A stretch of 64,000 bases of DNA from Aurantiacibacter zhengii (lineage in GTDB: Bacteria; Pseudomonadota; Alphaproteobacteria; Sphingomonadales; Sphingomonadaceae): NCBI RefSeq assembly GCF_003584125.1, contig NZ_QXFL01000003.1:434001-498000 (forward strand), written 5' to 3'. A model generated the notes under the pieces. The model saw only the letters and a list, made by a program, of their open reading frames with translations. It had not been told where the DNA came from and did not search any database. This document shows positions 22,931-30,232 of this stretch, one piece after another. The position numbers and the translations under genes were made by a program. Position 1 is the stretch's first letter. Each line of letters begins with the position of its first letter.

Positions 22931-23905
22931 ATGCCGCTGACAGATACTCGCCTCCGCGCACTCAAGCCCAAGGATAAGCCGTACAAGGTAACCGATGAGC
23001 GCGGCCTATATGTTGAGGTCACGCCGACCGGCAGCAAGCTTTGGCGATTTCGATACCGGATCGGCGGTGCGCAAAAGAAGCTCTGCATCGGCAGCTATCC
23101 TGAAATCAGCCTCAAGCAAGCGCGAGACGCGGCCTACGAGGCACGACGAGCAGTTGCTTCAGGGGGTGACCCGGCCTTTGAAAAGCGGAAGCGGAAAATC
23201 CGTGCAGAGTTCCTTTCTGCACAGACGTTCGAGGCAGTCGCACGTGAGTATATTGAACAGATGATGGTCCAGAATGGCCGCGCCGATGGCACGATCGTCA
23301 AGGCCAATTATTTCCTCGACAAGCTTGCGCCTGCCATCGGGAACCGACCCATCAACGAGATCGAGCCGTTCGAAGTCCTGGCTCCTCTCAAACGACTGGA
23401 AGCCATCGGTAAGCACGAGACTGCGAAGAAATGCCGGTCGTTCGCAGGCCGCGTGTTTCGCTACGGTGTCGCTACCACCCGCTGCAAATCCGATCCGACC
23501 AGTATGCTGAAGGGTGCTCTCGTAACGCCGAGAGCCACGCATTATGCAGCAATCCTCGAGCCCAATGAGCTAGGCGGGCTACTGCGCGCAATCGACGACT
23601 TCACTGGTTACATGGTGACGAAGTTAGCTTTGCAGATAGCGCCGCATGTGTTCGTACGCCCCGGCGAACTCCGGCATGCCGAATGGCACGAGATCGACCT
23701 CGTCGATGGGGTCTGGAAGATCCCTGCCGGTAAAATGAAAGCGCGCCGAGCGCATGCCGTCCCGCTTTCCAAGCAGGTTAGAGGCTATCTCTCTGATCTG
23801 GGCGAGATGCTCGGCCGCGAAGGATATGTTTTCCCATCTGCGCGCAGCTCCAAGCGTCCCATGAGTGAAAACACGCTCAATGCCGCATTCCGTCGCATGG
23901 GATAA
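22931..23905 (+). pseudogene. Tyrosine recombinase (P4-type integrase), C-terminus lost
   Basis: 324 residues. The N-terminal arm-binding DUF4102 domain is intact (MPLTDTRLRALKPKDKPYKV, WRFRYRIGGAQKKLCIGSYPE), followed by the core-binding region and the first part of the catalytic domain with the RPGELRHAEW segment (first catalytic Arg). The sequence stops after NAAFRRMG, where the family continues with HGFR and the active-site Tyr; about 70-80 residues including those catalytic residues are absent. The DNA after 23905 is unrelated and belongs to an opposite-strand gene, so truncation was by recombination. The product cannot catalyse strand exchange. Confidence 0.85.
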
Positions 23906-24094
23906 TGCCTGAGGCTGCTGATCGTCGTTAGCAAGGCTGGCAACATGGACTGGCCAGTTGAGTGCCAGCATCCCTCCAGCAAATACGATCGCGAATGCTC
24001 CCAAACCCAACGCGATCTCCTTTCTCAGCTTCCGGCGCTTCTGTGCCTTCAACGCCTTGCGAAAGTCGAACGGTTCACCGGGCGTCTCATTCAC
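23906..24094 (-). pseudogene. N-terminal fragment of a single-span membrane protein
   Basis: The frame starts MNETPGEPFDFRKALKAQKR and has one membrane segment (EIALGLGAFAIVFAGGMLAL, about residues 28-47) followed by NWPVHVASLANDD. After about 60 residues it runs into the antisense of the integrase, so the remaining open frame to 23624 is chance. The layout (short cytosolic tail, one span, periplasmic remainder) resembles inner-membrane mating-channel proteins such as TraE/VirB8-like or TrbI/VirB10-like ones, but too little remains to decide. It lies just downstream of a lytic transglycosylase gene on the same strand. Confidence 0.55.
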
Positions 24095-24158
24095 TAGCGT
24101 TGTCCGTCTTCATTCCGGCACATGATCTCAGACAATAGCCAGAAATCAGGCAGTTTCG

Positions 24159-24701
24159 TCAATTGTACGTACCAATTGCTTGCCAACGTCCCAACACAGA
24201 CCGGACATATTGCGGCGTTTCACCATTCTTCGGAATGCCGCGTGATCGGGAGACGGCACCTGGGCCCGCATTATAAGCAGCCAAGGCCAGGTGGACAGCG
24301 TCGAACCGGTCCAACATATCGCGAAGATACCGGGCGCCACCGTCGATCGATGCAAGAGGGTCATGACGGTTACGGACGCCCAGTTCTCGCGCCGTGGCCG
24401 GCATAAGCTGAGCCAGCCCGGCAGCACCGGCTGGACTCACAGCCATCGGATTGAAGCGGGATTCAGCCCAGATGAGAGCCCGAAGCAGGTTGGTCGGAAG
24501 CCCGTACCGGCGCTCGGCCTCGGCTATTGCCGCCATATACAGACCCTCCCGGTAGGACACGTTTGCTGGCCCGGCTTGGTAGATTGCAGGAAGATATTGC
24601 CTTGCCGGCTGCTGGTCCGTCTTCGGTGGAACGATCGCGTGCTCGAACAAGGTGAAATCCTGGGCGCGGACTTGCTGAGAGGAGGTCGCGATCATTCCCA
24701 A
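24159..24701 (-). CDS. Lytic transglycosylase of a transfer system, 5' end disturbed
   Basis: The SLT domain is clear: LLRALIWAESRFNPMAVSP with the catalytic Glu, GAAGLAQLMPATARELG, and ALAAYNAGPGAVSR, about residues 70-165. Preceding it, AIAVACLGMIATSSQQVRAQ looks like the core and cleavage site of a signal peptide, but no ATG or GTG precedes it in frame before a stop near 24738. A TTG at 24701 is the only start inside. The original start was probably lost at the junction with the relaxase fragment. Periplasmic peptidoglycan hydrolases of this kind open the wall for conjugative channels (VirB1/TrbN-like). Confidence 0.7.
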   Translation of the reverse strand: MGMIATSSQQVRAQDFTLFEHAIVPPKTDQQPARQYLPAIYQAGPANVSYREGLYMAAIAEAERRYGLPTNLLRALIWAESRFNPMAVSPAGAAGLAQLMPATARELGVRNRHDPLASIDGGARYLRDMLDRFDAVHLALAAYNAGPGAVSRSRGIPKNGETPQYVRSVLGRWQAIGTYN

Positions 24702-24726
24702 ACAGGCGACCGCTATCGCGGTCTGA

Positions 24727-25515
24727 CGATTGACCGTTCATTCGCGGGTGAATGTGACACATGAGGAGCTGCGCTATCTTCGCACTTACCAACCGGGCAT
24801 GGTCCTCAACTTTCGCTCGCGCGACAGCACCCAGAAGCTCTCTAAGGGTGACTACACCGTCATGACCATCGACCATGCGCGCAAGCAGCTCGTGCTTGAG
24901 GACAGGAAGGGGCGGGTTCGCAAGTTCAATCCCGCGCGTCTACGACCAGGCGCAGACGATAGCCGGCTGTCGCTCTTCGAACGCAAATCGCTGTCCATCA
25001 TTGAGGGTGACAAGATTCGTTGGACCGACAATGACCACAAGCGCGGGCTGTTCAACGCCGACCAGGCGAGGATCTTGGTCATCGACACAAAGGGCGTCTT
25101 GGTGGAGACATCAGCGGGCAAGGAGCTCCGCCTGAGCCGCGGCGACCCGATGCTCAAACGCATGGACCTCGCCTATGCCCTCAATGCGCATATGGCGCAG
25201 GGACTGACCTCTCATCGCGGGATCGCGGTCATGGACAGCCGCGAGCGCAATCTCGCCAATCGGCAGACCTTCCTGGTCACGGTCACCCGGCTTCGCGACG
25301 GCCTTACGCTGATTGCAGATAATGCCCAGAAACTCGGCCGGGCCATCAAGTCCAACAGCGGCGAGAAAGCTTCGGCCCTTGAAGTAACGCAAAGGCTCAA
25401 GGCGGCAGCGGCCAAGGGGCTTTCACAGGACAAGGATGTTGGCAGCGCTTCGCCTGCAAGTGACAAGCCCGAACTCACCAAGGAAAGGGTAAAGCCTTTC
25501 GAAATCGGCATTTGA
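24727..25515 (+). pseudogene. C-terminal fragment of a second MobF relaxase/helicase
   Basis: About 260 residues: RYLRTYQPGMVLNFRS, SIIEGDKIRWTDNDHKRGLFN, YALNAHMAQGLTSHRGIAVM and FLVTVTRLRDGLTLIADN. These are the TraI/TrwC helicase C-terminal blocks, parallel to but clearly different in sequence from the same region of the intact relaxase at 14316-17063. The relaxase tyrosines, HxH motif and Walker A are absent; a stop (24724-24726) precedes the frame. It is the tail of a different relaxase gene joined to the 5' end of the opposite-strand transglycosylase. Confidence 0.8.
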
Positions 25516-25587
25516 TCACCGGCAGTCTGGACGATTTCAGCGTTACCAGGCACGATGCCTGTTCGAATGAATTGCGGAGCGTTGCCG

Positions 25588-26496
25588 GTGAAGGGTGTTT
25601 TCGAGATCAGCGGCAATTCGCGCTACGACGACCTCATCACCGAGCGGTATCATTTCCCTTCGCAATATCTTCCTCAGGCTCGTCAGATCGAGAAGGACTG
25701 GATCCTTTATCGCGAAACCCGCGTATCGGGCGGTCGGATGGCCTACATCGCGACCGCCTTCGTTGAGCGGATCGATCCCGATGAGACCGATCCAACCCAC
25801 TACTATGCCCGCGTCAGGGACTATCTACCCTTCGATGAGGCGGTGTCCTACCGCGACAAGGACGGACGCTTTGCCGAACGCTTCCTTCGCGAGATGGCCC
25901 GTCCTGGCGATGCCGGAAGGACGCTGCGCGGCAAATCGGTGCGCGCGCTCGATGGCGATGATTTCGTCGCCATCGTCAATCAGGGGCTGAGCGAGACACT
26001 CGACCCGGCCAACCGGATCAGGCTCGAGCTCGACGAGCGGTACATCGACGACACAACCGCCGCGCTCCTTGCCGATGATTTTGGCGAACGCCGGATCGAG
26101 CAGATCCTGGTTAACAAGAAAATCCGGGCCGCCAGTTTCCGCAATCAGGTTCTCGATGCCTATGACAGCACCTGCGCCGTCACGGGATTGCGCATCATCA
26201 ATGGTGGCGGGAAAGCTGAGGCACAGGCGGCCCATATCTGGTCCGTCGCCGATGGCGGACCCGACGTCGTACCCAACGGCGTGGCACTCTCGGCTACGGC
26301 CCATTGGCTGTTCGACCGGCATCTCATCACATTCGACGATAACCTTTGCCTGCTCGTATCGCACAACAAGGTGCCGTCCGACCTGTTGAAGCTCTTCCCG
26401 CCTTCTGGACAGAAGATCAGGCTTCCCTCCGATCCGAGGGATCACCCTCGTCCGGACTTCGTTGCCAAGCATCGCGCACGTTTTGCGGGGTTCTGA
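25588..26496 (+). CDS. HNH endonuclease, restriction-type
   Basis: 302 residues from a GTG preceded by GGAG, beginning KGVFEISGNSRYDDLITERY, a typical opening of the family; the frame to 25555 has no ribosome binding site. The N-terminal half (to about 190) includes YHFPSQYLPQARQIEKDWIL and likely recognises a modified base or DNA structure. The C-terminal HNH module has DAYDSTCAVTGLR, AQAAHIWSVADGGPD with the catalytic His, and PNGVALSATAHWLFDRHLI. It lies alone between the relaxase fragment and the S24 repressor. Similar genes sit in restriction islands. Confidence 0.85.
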   Translation: MKGVFEISGNSRYDDLITERYHFPSQYLPQARQIEKDWILYRETRVSGGRMAYIATAFVERIDPDETDPTHYYARVRDYLPFDEAVSYRDKDGRFAERFLREMARPGDAGRTLRGKSVRALDGDDFVAIVNQGLSETLDPANRIRLELDERYIDDTTAALLADDFGERRIEQILVNKKIRAASFRNQVLDAYDSTCAVTGLRIINGGGKAEAQAAHIWSVADGGPDVVPNGVALSATAHWLFDRHLITFDDNLCLLVSHNKVPSDLLKLFPPSGQKIRLPSDPRDHPRPDFVAKHRARFAGF

Positions 26497-26506
26497 TCCG
26501 GTAGGA

Positions 26507-27142
26507 TCAGACAGCGCGTCCGAACCAGATGACGCGGCCGACCACCTGGATCTCGGACCGGTCGACATCGTCCCAGCTGGGATAAGCCGAATTGTCGCTG
26601 CTAATCGTGATCTTGCGGCCACCTGGCTTGAGCGTCACGCGCTTGACGACCAGCGCATCGTCGGCGCGCAGGACGTAGATGCCGTCACGTAGCCGCGAAC
26701 CCTGGTCCGACGCATCGACGAGCACTTCGTCGCCATCGCTGAGTGTCGGCTCCATGGAGTCGCCCAAGACGTGGATGATCGAAAGACTGGCGCTTTTTGC
26801 ACGGGTCAACCGGCCAAGCCAGCGTTCGTCGAAACCGAAGCGGGTATGGGCGGTCTCGCTTTCGGCAATCGCTCCAAAGCCCGCGGATGCATCGACATTG
26901 AACACGGGTATTTCGATCAACCCGTCACGCATGGGTGCGGGCGGTCCGCCAAGCACTTGCTCGTCGACCCCGAAGAAGCTGGCAAGCGTGCGCCGGTCAT
27001 CGTCATCCAGCTTGCGCGGCGATCCACGCTTGATGAACTGCTGAATATAGGACGAGTTTCGTCCGATCATCCGCGAGATCGAGGAATATCCGAGCCGTCG
27101 CTGCTGGATCAGGCGATCAAGCTCCTCTCTGACATGTTCCAT
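26507..27142 (-). CDS. Phage-type repressor with S24 peptidase domain
   Basis: 211 residues. The N-terminal helix-turn-helix (LIQQRRLGYSSISRMIGRNSSYIQQFIKRG) is followed by a LexA/CI-like peptidase domain: VDASAGFG offers a possible Ala-Gly cleavage bond near residue 90, HVLGDSMEPTL carries the nucleophilic Ser and ALVVKRVTL the Lys of the dyad. It should repress element or defence genes and self-cleave during RecA-mediated DNA damage response. It is divergent from the 60-residue gene at 27255; the region between holds candidate operators. Confidence 0.88.
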   Translation of the reverse strand: MEHVREELDRLIQQRRLGYSSISRMIGRNSSYIQQFIKRGSPRKLDDDDRRTLASFFGVDEQVLGGPPAPMRDGLIEIPVFNVDASAGFGAIAESETAHTRFGFDERWLGRLTRAKSASLSIIHVLGDSMEPTLSDGDEVLVDASDQGSRLRDGIYVLRADDALVVKRVTLKPGGRKITISSDNSAYPSWDDVDRSEIQVVGRVIWFGRAV

Positions 27143-27219
27143 CGTATCGTTCCTTCTGACGGTCTCAGGAGAGAAGGAAATCTCCTAGACTCGATGGAAC
27201 CTTCCTACTAAGAACAAAA

Positions 27220-27236
27220 CAGGAATACAAGTCCTG
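27220..27236. promoter_or_regulatory. Candidate operator
   Basis: CAGGA (27220-27224) and TCCTG (27232-27236) form an inverted repeat in the 112-base divergent region between the S24 repressor and a small HTH gene. It could be the autoregulatory site of the repressor. Confidence 0.35.
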
Positions 27237-27254
27237 AGTGAGTCGAGGAAGGCC

Positions 27255-27437
27255 ATGAAATTGCTGGATCGAATTGAGCGACATCTGAAAGAATCGCACA
27301 TGTCGGCGACACGGTTCGGTCGTCGCGCGGTTGGCGATCCGCGCTTCGTGATCGATCTAAGGGCCGGACGCAGACCACGCCGCAGGACTATCGAGAAGGT
27401 GGAAGAATATCTTCGCAATCTGCCTTCGCCTGATTAG
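27255..27437 (+). CDS. Small basic HTH-like protein
   Basis: 60 residues: MKLLDRIERHLKESHMSATR, RFGRRAVGDPRFVIDLRAGR, then RPRRRTIEKVEEYL. The SATRFGRRAVGDP helix-turn-helix shape and FVIDL resemble small regulators that recur in sphingomonad elements, from memory. A GAGGAAGG ribosome binding site precedes the ATG. Its last 50 bases overlap the 3' end of vsr on the opposite strand. Confidence 0.65.
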   Translation: MKLLDRIERHLKESHMSATRFGRRAVGDPRFVIDLRAGRRPRRRTIEKVEEYLRNLPSPD

Positions 27438-27867
27438 AAAGACTTTGGGTTGGCAGGCAAAGCTCGCCATCTAAGAACATCGACATGCGCCGCATAACTG
27501 AGTTCGGTTCCTTCAGTTCACATTCCCAAACAATCGCCACCGACCAACCAAGTGCTTTTAATGCACCTAGCGAGCGAACGTCTCGATCAATGTTGCTCCC
27601 GATCTTCTTTTTCCAATATTGGGTGTTCGATTTGGGAATGCGCGCACCACGTTTGCAGTTATGGCCGTGCCAAAAGCAGCCATGGACAAATATCGCCTTC
27701 TTCCGCCTTCGGAAGATGATGTCTGGCTTTCCTGGCAAGTCCGTGGCGTGTAGTCGAAAGCGATAACCAGCCCGGTGGAGAATCGAACGTACAAACCTCT
27801 CGGGCGATGTGTCCTTCCCCTTCACCGCGCGCATGATTCGGCTGCGGTCTGGATCGCCTTGCTTCAT
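27388..27867 (-). CDS. vsr: Very short patch repair (Vsr) endonuclease
   Basis: 159 residues with the whole Vsr pattern: DRSRIMRAVKGKDTSPE at the start, LHRAGYRFRLHATDLPGKPDIIF with the catalytic Asp, FVHGCFWHGHNCKRGARIPKSN with the zinc-binding Cys/His residues, and WECELK near the end. Vsr nicks 5' of T at T:G mismatches left by deamination of 5-methylcytosine. It follows the REase gene by 3 bases in the C5-methylase operon, the classic association. It overlaps the small HTH gene tail to tail. Confidence 0.95.
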   Translation of the reverse strand: MKQGDPDRSRIMRAVKGKDTSPERFVRSILHRAGYRFRLHATDLPGKPDIIFRRRKKAIFVHGCFWHGHNCKRGARIPKSNTQYWKKKIGSNIDRDVRSLGALKALGWSVAIVWECELKEPNSVMRRMSMFLDGELCLPTQSLSNQAKADCEDILPPSR

Positions 27868-27870
27868 TGC

Positions 27871-28728
27871 CTATGACCGTCTTATCGCGGTTGCCCCTGA
27901 TTGCTGTGCGATGGCACCATGCCGCGTAATCGTCGTAGTCCTGACGGTCTCGGATCCTTGATAAGCTACTTCGAAGTCAACGTAGCTCACCTCGGCATCG
28001 TCGCCTCCGAAACATTTGTGGAAGGCATTAAGCAGCTCAACGTCGTCCAACTTTTGCGCCGGCGGGTGCGAGTTGTTTCTCGGGCTAGGGGTGGTGGCCG
28101 GCATCACGTAAATGCATGCAGGCGGGAGCGAGTATGGGCCGACTTCTGTCGTCCGTTCAGGTTGGTTTTCAAGTTTCGGGCACGGGCGTCCTAATGTTCC
28201 ACACACCATATCCCAAATGACAACGCCATCGACACGCTGTTCGCGATATATGATTTCAGCACTCAGACGCGTGTGAATGCCTGACCAAGCGTTATGGCGT
28301 GGATCGGCACCGGGATTTGTGCAAACGCTCCAGATGATAAATTCCTGGGCATGCGGCGGGCGCTCGAAAATGTTCGTGTTATTGCCGTCTAGACAGCCCT
28401 TGAGTTCGATCACTGCAGTCTTGCCGCTGTTGAGTTTGACGGCATAGTCATGACGGTTGGCCTCGCCAGCAGACTCCCAGTCGGCGATGTAACCACCATC
28501 CTGCATGTAGTTCAGGACGTGCTTCACGAACTCGCGCTTATCACGCATTGTAGCCGAAAACTGACCACGGACGCGTTCGATCGCCCCGCGAAACAAACCG
28601 CTGTTATAGAATTCTTGGTCGTCGAGTCCGTGATCGCCGAGCTTATGCGCTTCGGTCTTTAGTGTCTCCGCGAACTCCTCGATCTTCTTACGAAGTTCTG
28701 CGTTCTGACAGCATGGAATTACACTCAC
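27871..28728 (-). CDS. Putative restriction endonuclease, PD-(D/E)XK-like
   Basis: 285 residues from a GTG that overlaps the methylase stop by 4 bases; AAGGAGG stands just upstream of it. NRHDYAVKLNSGKTAVIELKG (about residues 90-110, Asp then E-L-K) is a PD-(D/E)XK signature. The N-terminus has a CC pair and helical ELRKKIEEFAETLKTEAH. Because it lies between the cytosine methylase and vsr in one operon, it is most likely the cognate restriction enzyme. I do not recognise its recognition site or a named family. Confidence 0.7.
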   Translation of the reverse strand: MSVIPCCQNAELRKKIEEFAETLKTEAHKLGDHGLDDQEFYNSGLFRGAIERVRGQFSATMRDKREFVKHVLNYMQDGGYIADWESAGEANRHDYAVKLNSGKTAVIELKGCLDGNNTNIFERPPHAQEFIIWSVCTNPGADPRHNAWSGIHTRLSAEIIYREQRVDGVVIWDMVCGTLGRPCPKLENQPERTTEVGPYSLPPACIYVMPATTPSPRNNSHPPAQKLDDVELLNAFHKCFGGDDAEVSYVDFEVAYQGSETVRTTTITRHGAIAQQSGATAIRRS

Positions 28729-29870
28729 GCAGCCTCCTTCATGTCTCCTGGCTGCGGCATCAAGACAGGCTCGAATATGTGCGCTGCCAAATACCTGACG
28801 ACCGGCGCCACAACGCCATCGCCCGTCAGATGATAGGCTTCATTGTAACGTGCGGGAAGTATGTAGTCGTCAGGCAAGCCCATTAGCCGAGCAGTTTCAC
28901 GCGTTGAAATAAGACGGGATTTTACCTTCTCGCCGTCTACGACCATGATGAGTTGGCGACTCGAACCGCCTGCAGGAGTTCGCAGACAACCGGCCAAGTC
29001 GTCGAACCGGATCTCTGCCCTTTGAACCTTCGCGCCGGTTTCGTCGTGCCGAGTACGCTTGTAGATTGCACCCACCATGCGACGACCAGCATTCTTGGCA
29101 GCTTCGACCTTTTCAAGGTTCACATCGCTCATCATCGAGAGAAGCTGCTTGGTCTCCGCTGCGGTATGCCAGTTCACGCTCTTCGGACTGTCTTCGATTA
29201 AGTCGGCGAAGCGTGAATTTCTGACTGGCGGTCTCGGCATTGTCCACCACAGCCAGTTACTCTTCGCTCTTGGAGAAAGCTTTGCATGCGCATTGCGCAG
29301 GGCTTGAGTGTGCCAATCGTTCACAGGTTCGCCTGCAATCACGCCATCGGGCAGGATCACATCATCGCGAATGCCAATCACGAAAAGCCTTGGCCGCGAT
29401 TGCGGCACGAAATCCGCTGCGTCTATTACCATCCCCCCACAGCGATAGTTCTCACGCGCAAAGGCCGCGCAGATGGCCGCGAAGTCTTTGCCTTGGTGCG
29501 AAGTCAGCGCGCCACAGACATTCTCAAGCACGATGATCGATGGCGCGCGCCCGTCTTTTATCAATGATTGCATCAAGCGCCAGAACGGCCAGAATGTGCC
29601 AGAGCGTTCACCTTTGAGGCCAGCCCCGCCGCCAGCCAACGACAAATCCTGACAGGGAAACGAGCCCCAGACCAAGTCCGCCTGACCGGGAAGGTCCTTT
29701 GCTTCGACCTTTTTCACATCGCCGACAGTGAGCGCCCCTTTGCCCCAGTTGGCTTCATAGGTTTCGCCCTTCTTACGGTCGAAATCGTTGGCGAATAGAC
29801 AGTCCCAACGGCTGCCAAGACCGGCTCGCGCCATGCCGCCGCCTGCGAAGAATTCGTAAAAGTTAGGCAT
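28725..29870 (-). CDS. C5-cytosine DNA methyltransferase
   Basis: 381 residues from the ATG at 29870, which has GGGAGAG upstream. Canonical motifs are in order: motif I FYEFFAGGGMARAGLG, motif IV GSFPCQDLSLAGGG with the catalytic Cys, motif VI VLENVCG, motif VIII QSRPRLFVIG, and C-terminal motif IX/X-like RLMGLPDDY. It should methylate C5 of cytosine in the DNA site attacked by the downstream REase. Its stop overlaps the REase start by 4 bases, and its start overlaps the end of an RHH gene by 8 bases. Confidence 0.93.
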   Translation of the reverse strand: MPNFYEFFAGGGMARAGLGSRWDCLFANDFDRKKGETYEANWGKGALTVGDVKKVEAKDLPGQADLVWGSFPCQDLSLAGGGAGLKGERSGTFWPFWRLMQSLIKDGRAPSIIVLENVCGALTSHQGKDFAAICAAFARENYRCGGMVIDAADFVPQSRPRLFVIGIRDDVILPDGVIAGEPVNDWHTQALRNAHAKLSPRAKSNWLWWTMPRPPVRNSRFADLIEDSPKSVNWHTAAETKQLLSMMSDVNLEKVEAAKNAGRRMVGAIYKRTRHDETGAKVQRAEIRFDDLAGCLRTPAGGSSRQLIMVVDGEKVKSRLISTRETARLMGLPDDYILPARYNEAYHLTGDGVVAPVVRYLAAHIFEPVLMPQPGDMKEAA

Positions 29871-30063
29871 CGGCGACTCTCCCAGGATGAGCATTAGCGC
29901 CATCGCGCTGAAGTTTCTCAAGGACGGCTTCAGTTATCCACGTATTGCGAGAAATGTTGCCCGGGCGCTCAGACCGCACCCGGTCGATTCCATCCCATAG
30001 CTGTTTGTCCAGCCTGATGCTTTGACGGATACGGTCATCTCTCTTGGGCTCAGCTCTTGTCAT
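29863..30063 (-). CDS. Ribbon-helix-helix DNA-binding protein (controller candidate)
   Basis: 66 residues from an ATG preceded by GGAGA (an upstream ATG at 30075 lacks a signal). RIRQSIRLDKQLWDGIDRV then NISRNTWITEAVLEKLQ match an Arc/CopG-type RHH fold. It is the first gene of the methylase-REase-Vsr operon and overlaps the methylase start by 8 bases, so it may act as a C-protein-like regulator binding the palindromes in the divergent region. Confidence 0.75.
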   Translation of the reverse strand: MTRAEPKRDDRIRQSIRLDKQLWDGIDRVRSERPGNISRNTWITEAVLEKLQRDGANAHPGRVADA

Positions 30064-30085
30064 AGCGGTCTCCATCGCGCCGTTA

Positions 30086-30102
30086 GGCGCCTTTTTGGCG
30101 CC
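30086..30102. repeat. GGCGCC hairpin upstream of the RHH gene
   Basis: GGCGCC (30086-30091), TTTTT, GGCGCC (30097-30102) form a perfect inverted repeat about 25 bases upstream of the RHH start. It could be an operator for that protein or a leader hairpin. Confidence 0.45.
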
Positions 30103-30170
30103 AATAGCAAGAACAATTTAGGAACATGCGGAAACGGTCGGCGCAACACACACCAAACAACGCCGCTCTG

Positions 30171-30217
30171 TTGACATTGTTTTGTTTACAACGTACACAC
30201 CCGTGTACAACGTAAAC
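30171..30217 (+). promoter_or_regulatory. Z1 gene promoter overlapped by a long palindrome
   Basis: TTGACA (30171-30176), a 17-bp spacer and a weak -10 TACACA (30194-30199) precede the Z1 gene. From 30184 to 30217 an interrupted palindrome GTTTAC-aac-GTACAC-accc-GTGTAC-aac-GTAAAC covers the spacer, the -10 and the start region. A repressor bound there would occlude RNA polymerase. It lies in the divergent region with the RHH-led RM operon, so the RHH protein or the HTH of Z1 are the candidate binders. Confidence 0.6.
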
Positions 30218-30232
30218 AGAAGGATTCGGCCC

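Noticed and set aside
23624..23905. C-terminal extension of the membrane-protein fragment
   Set aside because: It is the reverse complement of the integrase coding region; open by chance after the junction.
30182..30232. N-terminal extension of the Z1 protein
   Set aside because: It would translate the promoter palindrome; the GTG at 30233 has AGGA at the right distance.
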